Counted from the stretch's first letter, positions 1 through 9,347 are shown. The stretch is 34,599 nt of DNA from Burkholderiaceae bacterium (GCA_021166835.1 JAJPEN010000061.1:1-34599); one strand, 5' to 3'. Numbers and translations: made by a program. The notes: generated by a model not told the origin, from the letters alone.

Positions 1-351
1 CGGCGCGACCTGCTCTTCGCCTGGCGCGTGGCGAAGTTCGTCAAGTCCAACGCGATCGTGTTCTGCGGAAACGGCGCCACGCTCGGCGTCGGCGCCGGCC
101 AGATGAGCCGCGTCGACTCCGCCCGCATCGCGTCGATCAAGGCCGGCAACGCCGGGCTCGATCTCGCCGGCTCGGTCGTCGCCTCCGACGCGTTCTTTCC
201 GTTTCGCGACGGCCTCGACGTGGTCGCCGACGTAGGCGCGATCGCCGTGATCCAGCCCGGCGGCTCGGTGCGCGACGACGAGGTCATCGCCGCGGCCGAC
301 GAGCGCGGCATCGCGATGGTGTTCACCGGCGTCCGTCATTTCCGCCATTGA
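1..351 (+). CDS. purH: PurH 3' end (AICAR transformylase/IMP cyclohydrolase), partial
   Basis: This is the C-terminal 116 residues of the bifunctional enzyme that performs the last two steps of de novo IMP synthesis. The frame is open from base 1, so the gene starts outside the window and the internal GTG at 28 is not its start. The visible part belongs to the AICAR formyltransferase domain: the segment reading [16 protein letters not shown], then [10 protein letters not shown], then [12 protein letters not shown] are strongly conserved in the family. The protein ends HFRH, the usual PurH ending. ruvC follows after 13 bases, and purH-ruvC-ruvA-ruvB is a familiar order in betaproteobacteria. 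Confidence 0.96.
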   Translation, partial: RRDLLFAWRVAKFVKSNAIVFCGNGATLGVGAGQMSRVDSARIASIKAGNAGLDLAGSVVASDAFFPFRDGLDVVADVGAIAVIQPGGSVRDDEVIAAADERGIAMVFTGVRHFRH

Positions 352-364
352 ACGGCCCCGGGGC

Positions 365-985
365 ATGATGCGCATCCTCGGCATCGACCCCGGCCTTCGC
401 GTCACCGGCTTCGGCGTCATCGACGTCGACGGCCCCCGCCTGCGCTCCGTGGCCAGCGGCGTCATCCGCATTCCGGCCGGCAGCCTGCCGCCGCGACTGA
501 AGACGATCCACCTCGGCATCGCCGGCGTCGTCGCCGAATACCGGCCCGACAGCGCCGTTGCCGAGATCGTCTTCGTCAACGTCAACCCGCAGTCGACGCT
601 GCTGCTCGGCCAGGCGCGCGGCGCGGCGATCGGCGCGCTGGTCGCGCACGGGCTGCCGGTGCACGAATACACGGCGCTGCAGGTCAAGCAGGCCGTCGTC
701 GGCTACGGGCGTGCGGCGAAGTCGCAGGTGCAGCAGATGGTGCAGCGCCTGCTCGCGTTGCCGGGCGTGCCGTCGACCGACGCGGCCGACGCGCTCGCCT
801 GCGCGATCTGTCATGCGCACGCGGCGACGATGAGCGCCGCCGCAGTTGCCGGCGCGGCCGGCCTCGCGAAGCTGCCGTCGGACGACGGCCGGCCGACGGC
901 TGGAGGCCGGCCTACGGCCGAAGGCCGGCCAACGGTCGGAGGCCGGCGTATAGCACTGCGCCGCGGCCGGCTGCGGCTCGCGTGA
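365..985 (+). CDS. ruvC: Holliday junction resolvase RuvC with repeat-built C-terminal tail
   Basis: RuvC is the dimeric endonuclease that cuts Holliday junctions bound by RuvAB. The four acidic catalytic residues are in place: D8 in GIDPG, E67 in VAEIVF, and D139 and D142 in STDAADAL. Numbering is one higher than in E. coli because the gene begins ATG ATG; the second ATG at 368 is equally possible. The protein is 206 residues against about 173 in E. coli. The extra tail starts near residue 172 and is written by an 18-bp tandem repeat (887-947) giving GRPTAG-type hexapeptides. ruvA starts 43 bases downstream. Confidence 0.96.
   Translation: MMRILGIDPGLRVTGFGVIDVDGPRLRSVASGVIRIPAGSLPPRLKTIHLGIAGVVAEYRPDSAVAEIVFVNVNPQSTLLLGQARGAAIGALVAHGLPVHEYTALQVKQAVVGYGRAAKSQVQQMVQRLLALPGVPSTDAADALACAICHAHAATMSAAAVAGAAGLAKLPSDDGRPTAGGRPTAEGRPTVGGRRIALRRGRLRLA
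887..947 (+). repeat. 18-bp tandem repeat inside the ruvC 3' end
   Basis: Three complete 18-bp units (887-904, 905-922, 923-940) and a partial fourth, all starting GGCCGGC and differing at a few bases. Being six codons long, the unit keeps the frame open and encodes [12 protein letters not shown] and GRPTVG. It lies wholly beyond the conserved RuvC nuclease domain, so copy-number change would alter only the tail. Confidence 0.9.
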
Positions 986-1028
986 CGCAACGCCTTCGGC
1001 CCGCAGCATCGGCGGTACCATCCGCGGC

Positions 1029-1603
1029 ATGATCGGACGACTGAGCGGAACGCTCCTCGAAAAGCACCCCCCGACCGTGCTGGTCGACGTCGGTGGCGTC
1101 GGCTACGAGGTCGACGTGCCGATGAGCACCTTCTACGACCTGCCCGCCACCGGCGCGCGCGTCACGCTGCTGGTGCAGCCGGTGGTGCGCGAGGACGCGC
1201 ACCTGCTCTACGGGTTCCTGCGCGCTGACGAGCGCGACGCGTTCCGCCAGCTGATCCGCATTTCGGGCATCGGCGCGCGCACCGCGCTCGCGGTGCTCTC
1301 CGGGCTGTCGGTGGCCGAGCTGGCGCAGGCCGTCGCGCGCCAGGACGCCGGCCGCCTGCAAAAGGTGCCCGGCATCGGCAGGAAGACCGCCGAGCGGCTC
1401 GTGCTCGAACTCGAGGGCAAGCTCGCGCAGGCGCTCGGCGACGGCGCCCGCGCCGCGCCGGCCGAAGCGGCCACCGACGTCCTGAACGCGCTGCTCGCGC
1501 TGGGCTATTCGGAGCGCGAGTCCTCGGCCGCCGTGCGACAGCTGCCGGCAGGCATTGCCGTCTCCGACGGAATCAAGCAGTCGCTGAAGCTGCTGGCGAA
1601 GAC

Positions 1604-1607
<4 letters not shown>
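1029..1607 (+). CDS. ruvA: Holliday junction branch-migration protein RuvA
   Basis: RuvA forms tetramers that hold the four-way junction and load the RuvB motors. The 192-residue protein begins MIGRLSG, the family start, with an N-terminal OB fold (about 1-62). Two helix-hairpin-helix motifs follow, [10 protein letters not shown] (about 78) and [12 protein letters not shown] (about 113). After a variable linker comes the C-terminal three-helix domain that contacts RuvB, with [14 protein letters not shown] near 147. The stop overlaps the ruvB start by 4 bases (ATGA), indicating translational coupling. The length is close to the 203 residues of the E. coli protein. Confidence 0.97.
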
Positions 1608-2659
<1,052 letters not shown>

Positions 2660-2669
2660 AATCCCGCGC

Positions 2670-3149
2670 GTGACAGAACCCCTGCCGGCAGCGGCCTTTT
2701 CGATGCCGATCCGCGTCTATTACGAGGACACCGACGCGGGCGGGATCGTCTACTACGCGAACTGGCTGCGCTACTTCGAACGCGCACGCACCGACTGGCT
2801 GCGCGCGCTCGGCTTCGGACACCGCGCGCTCGCCGACGAACACGGCGTGCTGCTGGTCGTGCGCGACGTCTCGGTCGACTACCGGCGCCCGGCGCGACTC
2901 GACGACCAGCTCGTCGTCGACGTACGCCCGGTGGCCGTGCGGAGGGCTTCGTGCCTGTTGTGGCAGAGTGCGCGGCTCGCCGGCAGCGACGAAGTGCTCG
3001 TCGTCGCGCAGTTGCGCTTCGCGGCGATCCGCCCTGGCGACGGTCGCGCGACGGCGTTCCCGGAGCCGCTGCAGCAGCGCATCCGCGACTCGTTGCCCGC
3101 ATCGGCCGATGCATCGGCCGACGCGCCGGCCCACAGCGCCGAAGGATGA
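2670..3149 (+). CDS. ybgC: Tol-Pal associated acyl-CoA thioesterase YbgC
   Basis: YbgC is a hotdog-fold acyl-CoA thioesterase, the usual first gene of tol-pal operons. The motif VYYEDTDAGGIVYYANWLRY (residues 16-35) carries the catalytic aspartate, about D22 in TDAGG. The GTG at 2670 gives 159 residues; an in-frame ATG at 2703, just before the conserved PIRVYYEDTD block, is an alternative start. The C-terminal 25 or so residues are low complexity and include a short duplication around 3100-3122 that repeats SADA. tolQ starts 42 bases downstream, so the gene is probably co-transcribed with it. Confidence 0.95.
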   Translation: MTEPLPAAAFSMPIRVYYEDTDAGGIVYYANWLRYFERARTDWLRALGFGHRALADEHGVLLVVRDVSVDYRRPARLDDQLVVDVRPVAVRRASCLLWQSARLAGSDEVLVVAQLRFAAIRPGDGRATAFPEPLQQRIRDSLPASADASADAPAHSAEG

Positions 3150-3191
3150 AGCCACGAATCCGCCCTCGAACCCGCTCCCGGTGAATCCGCC

Positions 3192-3863
3192 ATGAACAGC
3201 GAACTGTCGATCGTCACGCTCGTGCTGCACGCGAGCCTGCTCGTGCAGTTCGTCATGGCGCTGCTGCTGCTGATCTCGCTCGGCTCCTGGACGGTGATCT
3301 TCCGCAAGGGCTTCGCGATCCGCGCCGCGCAGCGCGCCACCGACGATTTCGAATCGGAGTTCTGGAAGGACCGCGACCTCGGCACGCTGTACGAGGAGAT
3401 CCGCACCGGCCGCGCCGATCACGGACCGCTCGCGCGCATCTTCGAGTCGGGGATGAGCGAGTTCCTGAAGACGCGCCAGCAGAAGCCGGGCGACGTCGCC
3501 GCGATGCTCGACGGCTCGCGCCGTGCGATGCGCGCGGCCTACCAGCGCGAGATGGACGCGCTCGAGTCGAATCTCGCGTTCCTCGCCTCGGCCGGCTCGG
3601 TGAGCCCGTACATCGGGCTGTTCGGTACGGTCTGGGGAATCATGAACTCGTTCCGCGGACTGGCGAACGTGCACCAGGCGACGCTCGCCGCGGTGGCGCC
3701 CGGCATCGCCGAAGCGCTCGTCGCCACGGCGATCGGCCTGTTCGCCGCGATTCCCGCCGTCGTCGCGTACAACCGCTATGCGTACGACATGGATCGCCTG
3801 TCCACGCGCTTCGACAGCTTCGTCGACGAGTTCTCCAACATCCTGCAGCGACAGGCGAGGTAG
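3192..3863 (+). CDS. tolQ: Tol-Pal system inner-membrane motor protein TolQ
   Basis: TolQ is the MotA/ExbB-like proton-channel subunit that energises TolA with TolR. It has 223 residues and three membrane segments: about 13-36 (LLVQFVMALLLLISLGSW), about 135-157 (SPYIGLFGTVWGIMNSF) and about 176-198 (LVATAIGLFAAIPAVVAY). A cytoplasmic loop lies between the first two. The SPYIGLFGTVWGIM and ATAIGLFAAIPAV blocks are hallmarks of the family. tolR follows after 2 bases. Confidence 0.97.
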   Translation: MNSELSIVTLVLHASLLVQFVMALLLLISLGSWTVIFRKGFAIRAAQRATDDFESEFWKDRDLGTLYEEIRTGRADHGPLARIFESGMSEFLKTRQQKPGDVAAMLDGSRRAMRAAYQREMDALESNLAFLASAGSVSPYIGLFGTVWGIMNSFRGLANVHQATLAAVAPGIAEALVATAIGLFAAIPAVVAYNRYAYDMDRLSTRFDSFVDEFSNILQRQAR

Positions 3864-3865
3864 CC

Positions 3866-4303
3866 GTGCCGACTCCCGGACCGCGCGGCCGAGGCCGCGG
3901 ACGACGCATGGTCAACGAGATCAACGTCGTTCCCTACATCGACGTGATGCTCGTGCTGCTCGTCATCTTCATGGTGACGGCGCCGATGCTGCCGCCCGGC
4001 GCGATCGACCTGCCCAGCGCAGGCCGCAGCAGCGAGCGCCCCGACCGCTACATCGAGGTGCAGGTACGCGCCGACGGCGAGCTGCGCGTGCGCGGCGTCA
4101 ACACCGGCGATCCGTCGGAGCGACGGATCGGCCGCGGCGACCTGCGCGGCGCGATCGAGCAGATCCGCGGCGACGCCGGGCAGATGGCGGTGGTGATCAG
4201 CGGCGATCGCGCGGTGAAATACGAAGCGGTCATCGACGTGATGAGCGAGCTGCGCCGCATGAACATCGAGCGCATCGCGCTGCTCGTCAAGCCGGCGAAC
4301 TGA
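3866..4303 (+). CDS. tolR: Tol-Pal system inner-membrane protein TolR
   Basis: TolR is the ExbD-like partner of TolQ. It has 145 residues: a basic, glycine-rich cytoplasmic tip (1-15), NEINVVPYIDVMLVLLVIFM (17-36) forming the single membrane helix, and a periplasmic domain. Asp26 in the helix corresponds to the proton-pathway aspartate (D23 in E. coli TolR). The start is GTG, 2 bases after the tolQ stop, so translation is probably coupled. tolA starts 7 bases after the end. Confidence 0.96.
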   Translation: MPTPGPRGRGRGRRMVNEINVVPYIDVMLVLLVIFMVTAPMLPPGAIDLPSAGRSSERPDRYIEVQVRADGELRVRGVNTGDPSERRIGRGDLRGAIEQIRGDAGQMAVVISGDRAVKYEAVIDVMSELRRMNIERIALLVKPAN

Positions 4304-4310
4304 ACGGCGC

Positions 4311-5471
4311 ATGGCCGACCCGTATCGCAGCCGCAGAGGCGTTCCGGCGGACGACGCGATGCCGCGCTCGAGCGCGGCGGGCGTCGTGCGCCGCCCGCCG
4401 AAGCCGAAGGGACGCATTCGCGCCTTCGCGCTCGCGCTGCTGATGCACGGCCTGCTGATCGCGATGCTCTTCGTCGGCATCCGCTGGCAGTCGAGCGCCC
4501 CGGAAGGCGCCGCAGCCGAACTGTGGGATCCACCGGCGGCCGAGCCGAAGACTGCGCCGCCGAAGCCCGAGCCCCGCCCGGAGCCGAAGCCGCCCGAGCC
4601 GCCGCAGGCCGAGACGCCCCCGCCCGCGCCCGTCGCGCAGGCGCAACCCGAGCCTGCGCCGGAACCGAAGCCCGACATCGCGCTGGAGCAGGAACGCAAG
4701 GCGCGCGAGGAGGCCGAGCGGCGCGCCGACGAGGAGCGCCGACGCCTCGAGGCGCGCAAGCGCGCCGAAGAAAAAGCGCGCCGCGAGGCCGAGGAGAAAG
4801 CGCGCCACGAAGCCGAGCTGAAGGAACGACGCGAGGCAGAGGCGAAGGCGAAGCAGGAGGCCGAAGCGAAAGCCCGGCGCGAAGCCGAAGCGAAGGCGAA
4901 GCAGGAAGCCGAGACGAAGGCCAAACGCGAGGCCGAGGCAAAAGCGAAACAGGAAGCCGAAGCGAAGGCGAAGCAGGAGGCCGAGGCGAAGGCCAAACGC
5001 GAGGCCGAAGCGAAAGCGAAGCAGGAAGCCGAGGCGAAGGCGAAGCGCGAGGCGCAGGAGAAGGCGCGCCGCGAACGCGAGGAGAAGCAGCGCGCGCAGT
5101 ACCTCGAAGGGCTGCGCGCGCAGGCCGGCTCCGGCGACGTCGCGCGGCTCGGTTCGGCAACCGGCACGCAGGGCAGCGCCGGCAGCGGCATCGACTCGGG
5201 CTACGCGGCGCGGCTGTCGGGCCTGATCCGCTCGAACACGATCTACCAGGTTCCGCAGGATCTCGCCGGCAATCCGAAAGCCACGTTCCTCGTGTCGGTG
5301 TCGCCCGATTGCCGGATCCGCTCGGTGCAGTTGCGCCGCTCGAGCGGCATCCCCGCCTGGGACGCCGCCGCCGAGCGCGGCATCGAGCGCAGCGACCCGC
5401 TCCCGCGACAGGCCGACGGCAGCTGCCCCTCCGAACTCGAGATCCTGCGCGGCCCGAAGGACGACCGCTGA
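4311..5471 (+). CDS. tolA: Cell envelope protein TolA
   Basis: TolA spans the periplasm between TolQR and TolB/Pal. In its 386 residues one sees a cytoplasmic N-terminus, one membrane helix (about 38-58, AFALALLMHGLLIAMLFVG), a proline-rich stretch (about 75-120), and a long Ala/Glu/Lys helical region (about 125-265) made of repeated KAEAKA and KQEAEA heptad-like units. A C-terminal globular domain contains a likely disulfide pair (PDCRIR and GSCPSEL). The domain order is normal for the family. The repetitive DNA at 4760-5060 is explained by this coiled helix. Confidence 0.96.
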   Translation: MADPYRSRRGVPADDAMPRSSAAGVVRRPPKPKGRIRAFALALLMHGLLIAMLFVGIRWQSSAPEGAAAELWDPPAAEPKTAPPKPEPRPEPKPPEPPQAETPPPAPVAQAQPEPAPEPKPDIALEQERKAREEAERRADEERRRLEARKRAEEKARREAEEKARHEAELKERREAEAKAKQEAEAKARREAEAKAKQEAETKAKREAEAKAKQEAEAKAKQEAEAKAKREAEAKAKQEAEAKAKREAQEKARREREEKQRAQYLEGLRAQAGSGDVARLGSATGTQGSAGSGIDSGYAARLSGLIRSNTIYQVPQDLAGNPKATFLVSVSPDCRIRSVQLRRSSGIPAWDAAAERGIERSDPLPRQADGSCPSELEILRGPKDDR

Positions 5472-5516
5472 TCGCGCCGAACGCAACGCCGATCGGGGGC
5501 CGCGCAGCCGGATCGA

Positions 5517-5522
5517 TATAAT
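5517..5522 (+). promoter_or_regulatory. Perfect TATAAT -10 box upstream of tolB
   Basis: A consensus -10 hexamer lies in an otherwise very GC-rich 76-bp gap between tolA and tolB. Transcription would begin near 5529, leaving about 19 bases before the tolB ATG at 5548. No good -35 is visible at the expected spacing (bases near 5494-5499 are G-rich), so this may be an activator-dependent or weak internal promoter for tolB-pal-cpoB. Confidence 0.45.
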
Positions 5523-5547
5523 CGTGGGTCGCTTCACGAGGAGCTAC

Positions 5548-6816
5548 ATGAGGCAAGTGCTTCTGGCGGCGGTCGTCGCTCTCTCCCTGCCCATCGCCGC
5601 ACAAGCGCAGATGCGCCTCGATGTCTCCGGTGTCGGCGCCACGCAATACCCGATTGCGATCGCCAACTTCGCCACCGACGCCCGCGCGCCCGAGCAGGTC
5701 GCCGACGTCGTCCGCAGCGATCTCGCGCGCAGCGGGTCGTTCCGTGTCATCGATCCCGGCGTCACGCTTTCCGAGTCCGCCGCACCCGACTACGCGTCGA
5801 TGCGCTCGCGCGGAGCCGACGCGGTGCTCGGCGGCTCGGTCTCGCGGCTGCCCGACGGACGCTACGACATCCGTTACCGCCTCGCCGACGCCGTGCGCCA
5901 GGCGCCGCTCGGCGGCGAGTCGCTCGTCGTCTCCGAACACGACCTGCGCTTCGGCGGTCATCGCGTCGCCGACTGGGTATTCGAGAAGATCACCGGCGAG
6001 AAGGGAATCTTCTCCACCCGCATCGCCTTCGTCTCGAAGCAGGGAACGCGCTTCAAGCTGAACGTCGCCGACTGGGACGGCGAGAACGTCGTGTCTCCGC
6101 TCACCTCGCCCGAGCCGATCATCTCGCCGTCGTGGTCGCCCGACGGCACGCGCATCGCGTACGTCTCCTTCGAAAGCAGGAAGCCGGTCGTCTACGTGCA
6201 TACGCTCGCCACCGGCCAGCGGGTGCCGGTGGCGAACTTCAAGGGCAGCAACAGCGCGCCCGCGTGGTCGCCCGACGGCCGAACCCTCGCCGTCGCGCTC
6301 ACGCGCGATGGCCTTTCGCAGATCTACCTGATCACCGCCGACGGCAGCGGAGCGCCGCGGCGCCTCACCACCTCGCCCGGCATCGACACCGAACCGGCCT
6401 TCGCGCCCGACGGGAAGTCGCTGTATTTCACCTCCGACCGCGGCGGCTCCCCGCAGATCTACCGCATGCCGCTCGACGGCGGCACGCCCGCTCGCGTCAC
6501 CTTCGGATCGTCGTACAACGTGAGTCCGCGCGTGAGCCCCGACGGACGACTGCTCGCCTACCTCACGCGACGCGACGGCCGCTTCCTCGTCGCCGTGCGC
6601 GATCTCGCCGGCACCGGGCAGGAAACGATCCTGTCGGAGACCGGGCGCGAGGAGTCGCCGAGCTTCGCGCCCAACAGCCGATGGGTGATGTTCGCCACCC
6701 AGGCCAACGGACACGACTCGCTCGTCGCGGTCACGGTCGACGGCCGCGTGCGGCAGCGACTCACCTCGTCGGCCGGCGACATCCGCGAGCCGACGTGGGG
6801 CCCGTTCCCGAAATGA
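5548..6816 (+). CDS. tolB: Tol-Pal system periplasmic beta-propeller TolB
   Basis: TolB is the periplasmic protein that binds Pal and the TolA C-terminus. The chosen start is the ATG at 5548: it has a GAGGAG ribosome site 5 bases upstream and opens directly with the signal peptide MRQVLLAAVVALSLPIAAQA. An upstream in-frame GTG (5524) has no such support. The mature protein has an N-terminal domain (about 25-150) and a six-bladed propeller recognisable by repeated WSPDGTRIAYVS, WSPDGRTLAVAL, FAPDGKSLYFTS and VSPDGRLLAYLT blades. Its length of 422 residues is typical. A run of eight T at 6829-6836 follows the stop. Confidence 0.97.
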   Translation: MRQVLLAAVVALSLPIAAQAQMRLDVSGVGATQYPIAIANFATDARAPEQVADVVRSDLARSGSFRVIDPGVTLSESAAPDYASMRSRGADAVLGGSVSRLPDGRYDIRYRLADAVRQAPLGGESLVVSEHDLRFGGHRVADWVFEKITGEKGIFSTRIAFVSKQGTRFKLNVADWDGENVVSPLTSPEPIISPSWSPDGTRIAYVSFESRKPVVYVHTLATGQRVPVANFKGSNSAPAWSPDGRTLAVALTRDGLSQIYLITADGSGAPRRLTTSPGIDTEPAFAPDGKSLYFTSDRGGSPQIYRMPLDGGTPARVTFGSSYNVSPRVSPDGRLLAYLTRRDGRFLVAVRDLAGTGQETILSETGREESPSFAPNSRWVMFATQANGHDSLVAVTVDGRVRQRLTSSAGDIREPTWGPFPK

Positions 6817-6876
6817 ACGCGGCTCCCGTTTTTTTTCTTTTCCAGCACGAATGACGATCGAACCCCGGGGAGCAAG

Positions 6877-7428
6877 ATGAAATCGACGATCCGACTGGCA
6901 GTGGTTGCACTCGCAACGGCCTTCCTGGCCGCCTGCAGTTCCGGCGTGAAGCTCGACGACGCGTCGACGCAGGGCTCCGCTCCGATCGAGAGCCGCGACG
7001 CCGCGGCGCAGGGCGCCGCCGGCGCGGGAGCCGACGGACGCGGCATCCAGCAGGTGCAGGTCGAGCAGAGGGATCCGCTGAACGACCCGGCCAGCCCGCT
7101 GGCGAAGCGCAGCATCTACTTCGACTTCGACAGCTTCGTCGTGCGCGACGAATTCCGTCCGACGGTCGAAGCGCATGCGCGCTACCTGCTCGCCAATCCG
7201 ACGCGCCACGTCGTGATCCAGGGCAACACCGACGAGCGCGGCAGCCGCGAGTACAACCTCGCGCTCGGTCAGAAGCGCGCCGAGGCGGTGCGTCGGGCCA
7301 TGACGGCGCTGGGCGTTCCCGATTCGCAGATGGAAGCCGTCAGCTTCGGCGAGGAGCGCCCGCGCGCCACCGGCACCGACGAAGCGTCGTTCGCCGAGAA
7401 CCGGCGCGCCGACCTCGCATATCAGTGA
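6877..7428 (+). CDS. pal: Peptidoglycan-associated outer-membrane lipoprotein Pal
   Basis: Pal anchors the outer membrane to peptidoglycan. The 183-residue precursor has a lipoprotein signal, MKSTIRLAVVALATAFLAAC, with lipobox LAAC and lipidation at Cys20. A flexible linker of about 50 residues follows, then an OmpA-like domain (about 75-183) with IYFDFDSFVV and the peptidoglycan-binding NTDERGSREYNLALGQKRA block. A GGGGAG ribosome site lies 5 bases before the ATG. Its last codons overlap the cpoB start. Confidence 0.97.
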   Translation: MKSTIRLAVVALATAFLAACSSGVKLDDASTQGSAPIESRDAAAQGAAGAGADGRGIQQVQVEQRDPLNDPASPLAKRSIYFDFDSFVVRDEFRPTVEAHARYLLANPTRHVVIQGNTDERGSREYNLALGQKRAEAVRRAMTALGVPDSQMEAVSFGEERPRATGTDEASFAENRRADLAYQ

Positions 7429-8234
7429 TGCACGCGCGCGCGCTCGTATTCGCCGCTTCGCTGGCCGCGCTGTCGGGGCTGCACCCGGCGGCGCAGGCCG
7501 CGCTCTTCTCGGACGACGAGGCGCGCAAGGCGATCCTCGACCTGCGCGGTCGCGTGCAGCTGATGCAGCAGGAAACCACGCAGCGCCTCGACGAGCTCAC
7601 GCGCCAGGTCGGCGACCTGAGCGCGCGCGTCGAGCACATCGACCAGACCGCCCGCGGCCAGCTCGAACTGCAGTCGCAGCTCGAGACCCTGCGCCAGGAA
7701 GTCGCCCGACTGCGCGGCCAGCTCGAGGTGCAGTCGCACGAGCTGGCCACGGCGCAGCGACAGCTCGGCGACCAGCTCGCCACCGTCGACACCCGGATCA
7801 AGAAGTTCGAGCCGGTTGCCGCCGAGATCGACGGCCGCTCGATCACCGTCGACCAGAACGAGAAGCGCGCCTTCGACAACGCGCTGCAGATGTTCCGCGC
7901 CGGCGATTATCGCGGCGCCCTCGCCGCCTTCCAGAGCTTTCGCTCGCAGTATCCCGACAGCCCCTACCTGCCCGGAGTGCTGTTCTGGCTGGGCAGCAGC
8001 CAGTTCGCGCTGAAGGACTACAAGGGCGCGATCGCCAGCCAGCAGGCGCTGCTCGCGCGCTACCCGGACAATCCGCGGGCGCCCGACGCGCTGTTCAACG
8101 TCGGCTACGCGCAGGCCGAGAGCGGCGACCGCAAGGCAGCGCGCGCGACGCTCGAGCAGGTCGTCGCGAAATACCCCGACAGCCAGGCCGCGCAACGCGC
8201 CCGCGAACAGATCGCCAGCCTGCCGGCGCGCTGA
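7428..8234 (+). CDS. cpoB: Cell division coordinator CpoB (YbgF)
   Basis: CpoB is the periplasmic partner of Tol-Pal that coordinates peptidoglycan synthesis with outer-membrane constriction. The ATG at 7428 overlaps the pal stop by one base; a GTG at 7425 is in frame too. The 268 residues show a signal peptide ending near AAQA, a coiled-coil stretch (about 30-115, rich in Gln/Glu/Leu heptads) and a C-terminal TPR region (about 145-268). The TPR region includes AFDNALQMFRAGDYRGALAA and SPYLPGVLFWLGSSQFALKD. It ends the tol-pal block. Confidence 0.95.
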   Translation: MHARALVFAASLAALSGLHPAAQAALFSDDEARKAILDLRGRVQLMQQETTQRLDELTRQVGDLSARVEHIDQTARGQLELQSQLETLRQEVARLRGQLEVQSHELATAQRQLGDQLATVDTRIKKFEPVAAEIDGRSITVDQNEKRAFDNALQMFRAGDYRGALAAFQSFRSQYPDSPYLPGVLFWLGSSQFALKDYKGAIASQQALLARYPDNPRAPDALFNVGYAQAESGDRKAARATLEQVVAKYPDSQAAQRAREQIASLPAR

Positions 8235-8244
8235 GCGCGGGCGC

Positions 8245-9231
8245 GTGCGGGTCGAACGCGTGCCGCGCGAGCCGAACCCGCGCCTGGACTCCGAGGATCT
8301 CGTTCTCTTCGCGCGCGTCGTCGAAGCGGGCAGCCTCTCCCGCGCCGCCGAGCGCCACGGCCTGCCGAAAGCCACCGTCTCGCGGCGCATCGGTGCGCTC
8401 GAAGCGCGAATCGGCGAACGGCTGCTCACGCGCACGACGCGCCGGCTGTCGCTCACCGAGTTCGGCGAACGCATGCTCGCGCACGCGCAGCGCCTGGCCG
8501 AGGAAGCCGACGCCGCGAACGCGCTCGCGCAGCATCACCAGAGCACGCCGCAGGGGCGCCTGCGCGTGTCGATGCCCACGGGGTTCTGCGAAGAGATGGG
8601 GCTCGTCCCCTTCCTGCTCGACTACGCGGCGGCGCACCCGCACGTGCGGCTGGAGATCGACGTCTCGGCGCGCCGCGTCGACCTGATCGCGGAACGCTTC
8701 GACGTCGCGGTGCGCATCGCCGCCCAGTTGCCCGACGATGCCACGCTCGTGGCACGGCGCCTGGTCGACCTCGACAACGCGCTCTACGCCAGTCCGGCGT
8801 ATCTGGCGAAAGCCGGCCGGCCCGCTTCGCCGCCGCAACTGCTCGAGCACTCCGGGCTCGGGCTGGTCTCGGCCACCGGCGACCTGCTGCCGTGGGTCCT
8901 GCAGCGCGACGGCCAGCGATGGGAGGGACTCCCCGTCGGACCGCTCGCGTCGAACTCGGTGGCGCTGCAGATCGCGCTCGCCGTGCGCGCGCTGGGCATC
9001 GCGGCGCTGTCGTCGCGCGTTGCCCAGCCGTACGTCGACCAGGGCAGGCTCGAGCGCGTTCTTTCCGACTGGTCGCTGCCGACGATGACGGTCTGGTGCG
9101 TGACGGCCGGCCGGCGCCTGCTTCCCGCGCGCACGACGGCGTTCATCGAGAGACTGCGCGGCGCGCTGGCCGCGCCGCGCGCACCGGGGAAGCCGACGCC
9201 GTCGTTTGACGGTGATGGCGGCAAATCCTAG
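8245..9231 (+). CDS. LysR-family transcriptional regulator
   Basis: 328 residues with an N-terminal winged helix-turn-helix (about 14-75: VVEAGSLSRAAERHGLPKAT, then SRRIGALEARIGERLLTRTT) and a periplasmic-binding-like effector domain (about 100-310). The sequence style, with SLTEFGERMLAHAQRL after the HTH, is that of the large CrgA/DsdC-like group. The GTG at 8245 follows cpoB by 10 bases; a second GTG at 8260 is possible. No divergent target gene is adjacent, so its regulon cannot be named. Its stop codon TAG (9229-9231) is also the first half of the -10 box of the tRNA-Lys promoter. Confidence 0.9.
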   Translation: MRVERVPREPNPRLDSEDLVLFARVVEAGSLSRAAERHGLPKATVSRRIGALEARIGERLLTRTTRRLSLTEFGERMLAHAQRLAEEADAANALAQHHQSTPQGRLRVSMPTGFCEEMGLVPFLLDYAAAHPHVRLEIDVSARRVDLIAERFDVAVRIAAQLPDDATLVARRLVDLDNALYASPAYLAKAGRPASPPQLLEHSGLGLVSATGDLLPWVLQRDGQRWEGLPVGPLASNSVALQIALAVRALGIAALSSRVAQPYVDQGRLERVLSDWSLPTMTVWCVTAGRRLLPARTTAFIERLRGALAAPRAPGKPTPSFDGDGGKS

Positions 9232-9234
9232 AAT
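9206..9234 (+). promoter_or_regulatory. Sigma70 promoter of tRNA-Lys
   Basis: TTGACG at 9206-9211 and TAGAAT at 9229-9234 are separated by exactly 17 bases, an almost ideal housekeeping promoter. Transcription would begin near 9241, about 30 bases before the mature tRNA 5' end, and the first bases are G-rich as expected for a stringently controlled tRNA promoter. The promoter lies inside the last codons of the LysR gene. Confidence 0.8.
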
Positions 9235-9271
9235 CGAGGGCTTCGCACTTTTCGCTTCACTGTCTTGCAAT

Positions 9272-9347
9272 GGGCCGTTAGCTCAGCTGGTAGAGCAGCG
9301 GACTTTTAATCCGTTGGTCACTGGTTCGAATCCAGTACGGCCTACCA
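9272..9347 (+). tRNA. tRNA-Lys (anticodon UUU)
   Basis: A 76-base cloverleaf. The acceptor stem is GGGCCGT paired with ACGGCCT (first pair G-U). The D arm contains AGCTCAGCTGGTAGAGC. The anticodon stem is GCGGA/TCCGT with loop CTTTTAA, anticodon TTT at 9305-9307. The T arm contains GGTTCGAATCC. The genomic sequence encodes the 3' CCA (9345-9347). Confidence 0.98.

Noticed and set aside
4760..5060. Dense DNA repeats suggesting a repeat array or CRISPR
   Set aside because: They encode the Ala/Glu/Lys helix of TolA with irregular units and no spacers; no CRISPR array or cas gene is seen in the window.
6802..6841. T-run (eight T) after a weak CGTTC/GAACG hairpin following tolB as an intrinsic terminator
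   Set aside because: The stem is only 5 bp, overlaps the tolB stop and the T-run starts 9 bases after it; terminating here would separate pal and cpoB from their operon. It may slow transcription but is not supported as a terminator.
4048..7209. A very long open frame on the minus strand across tolA, tolB and pal
   Set aside because: Antisense frames stay open in DNA with strong GC bias at third positions; its translation is arginine/alanine-rich without any domain, while the plus strand carries unmistakable tol-pal genes.
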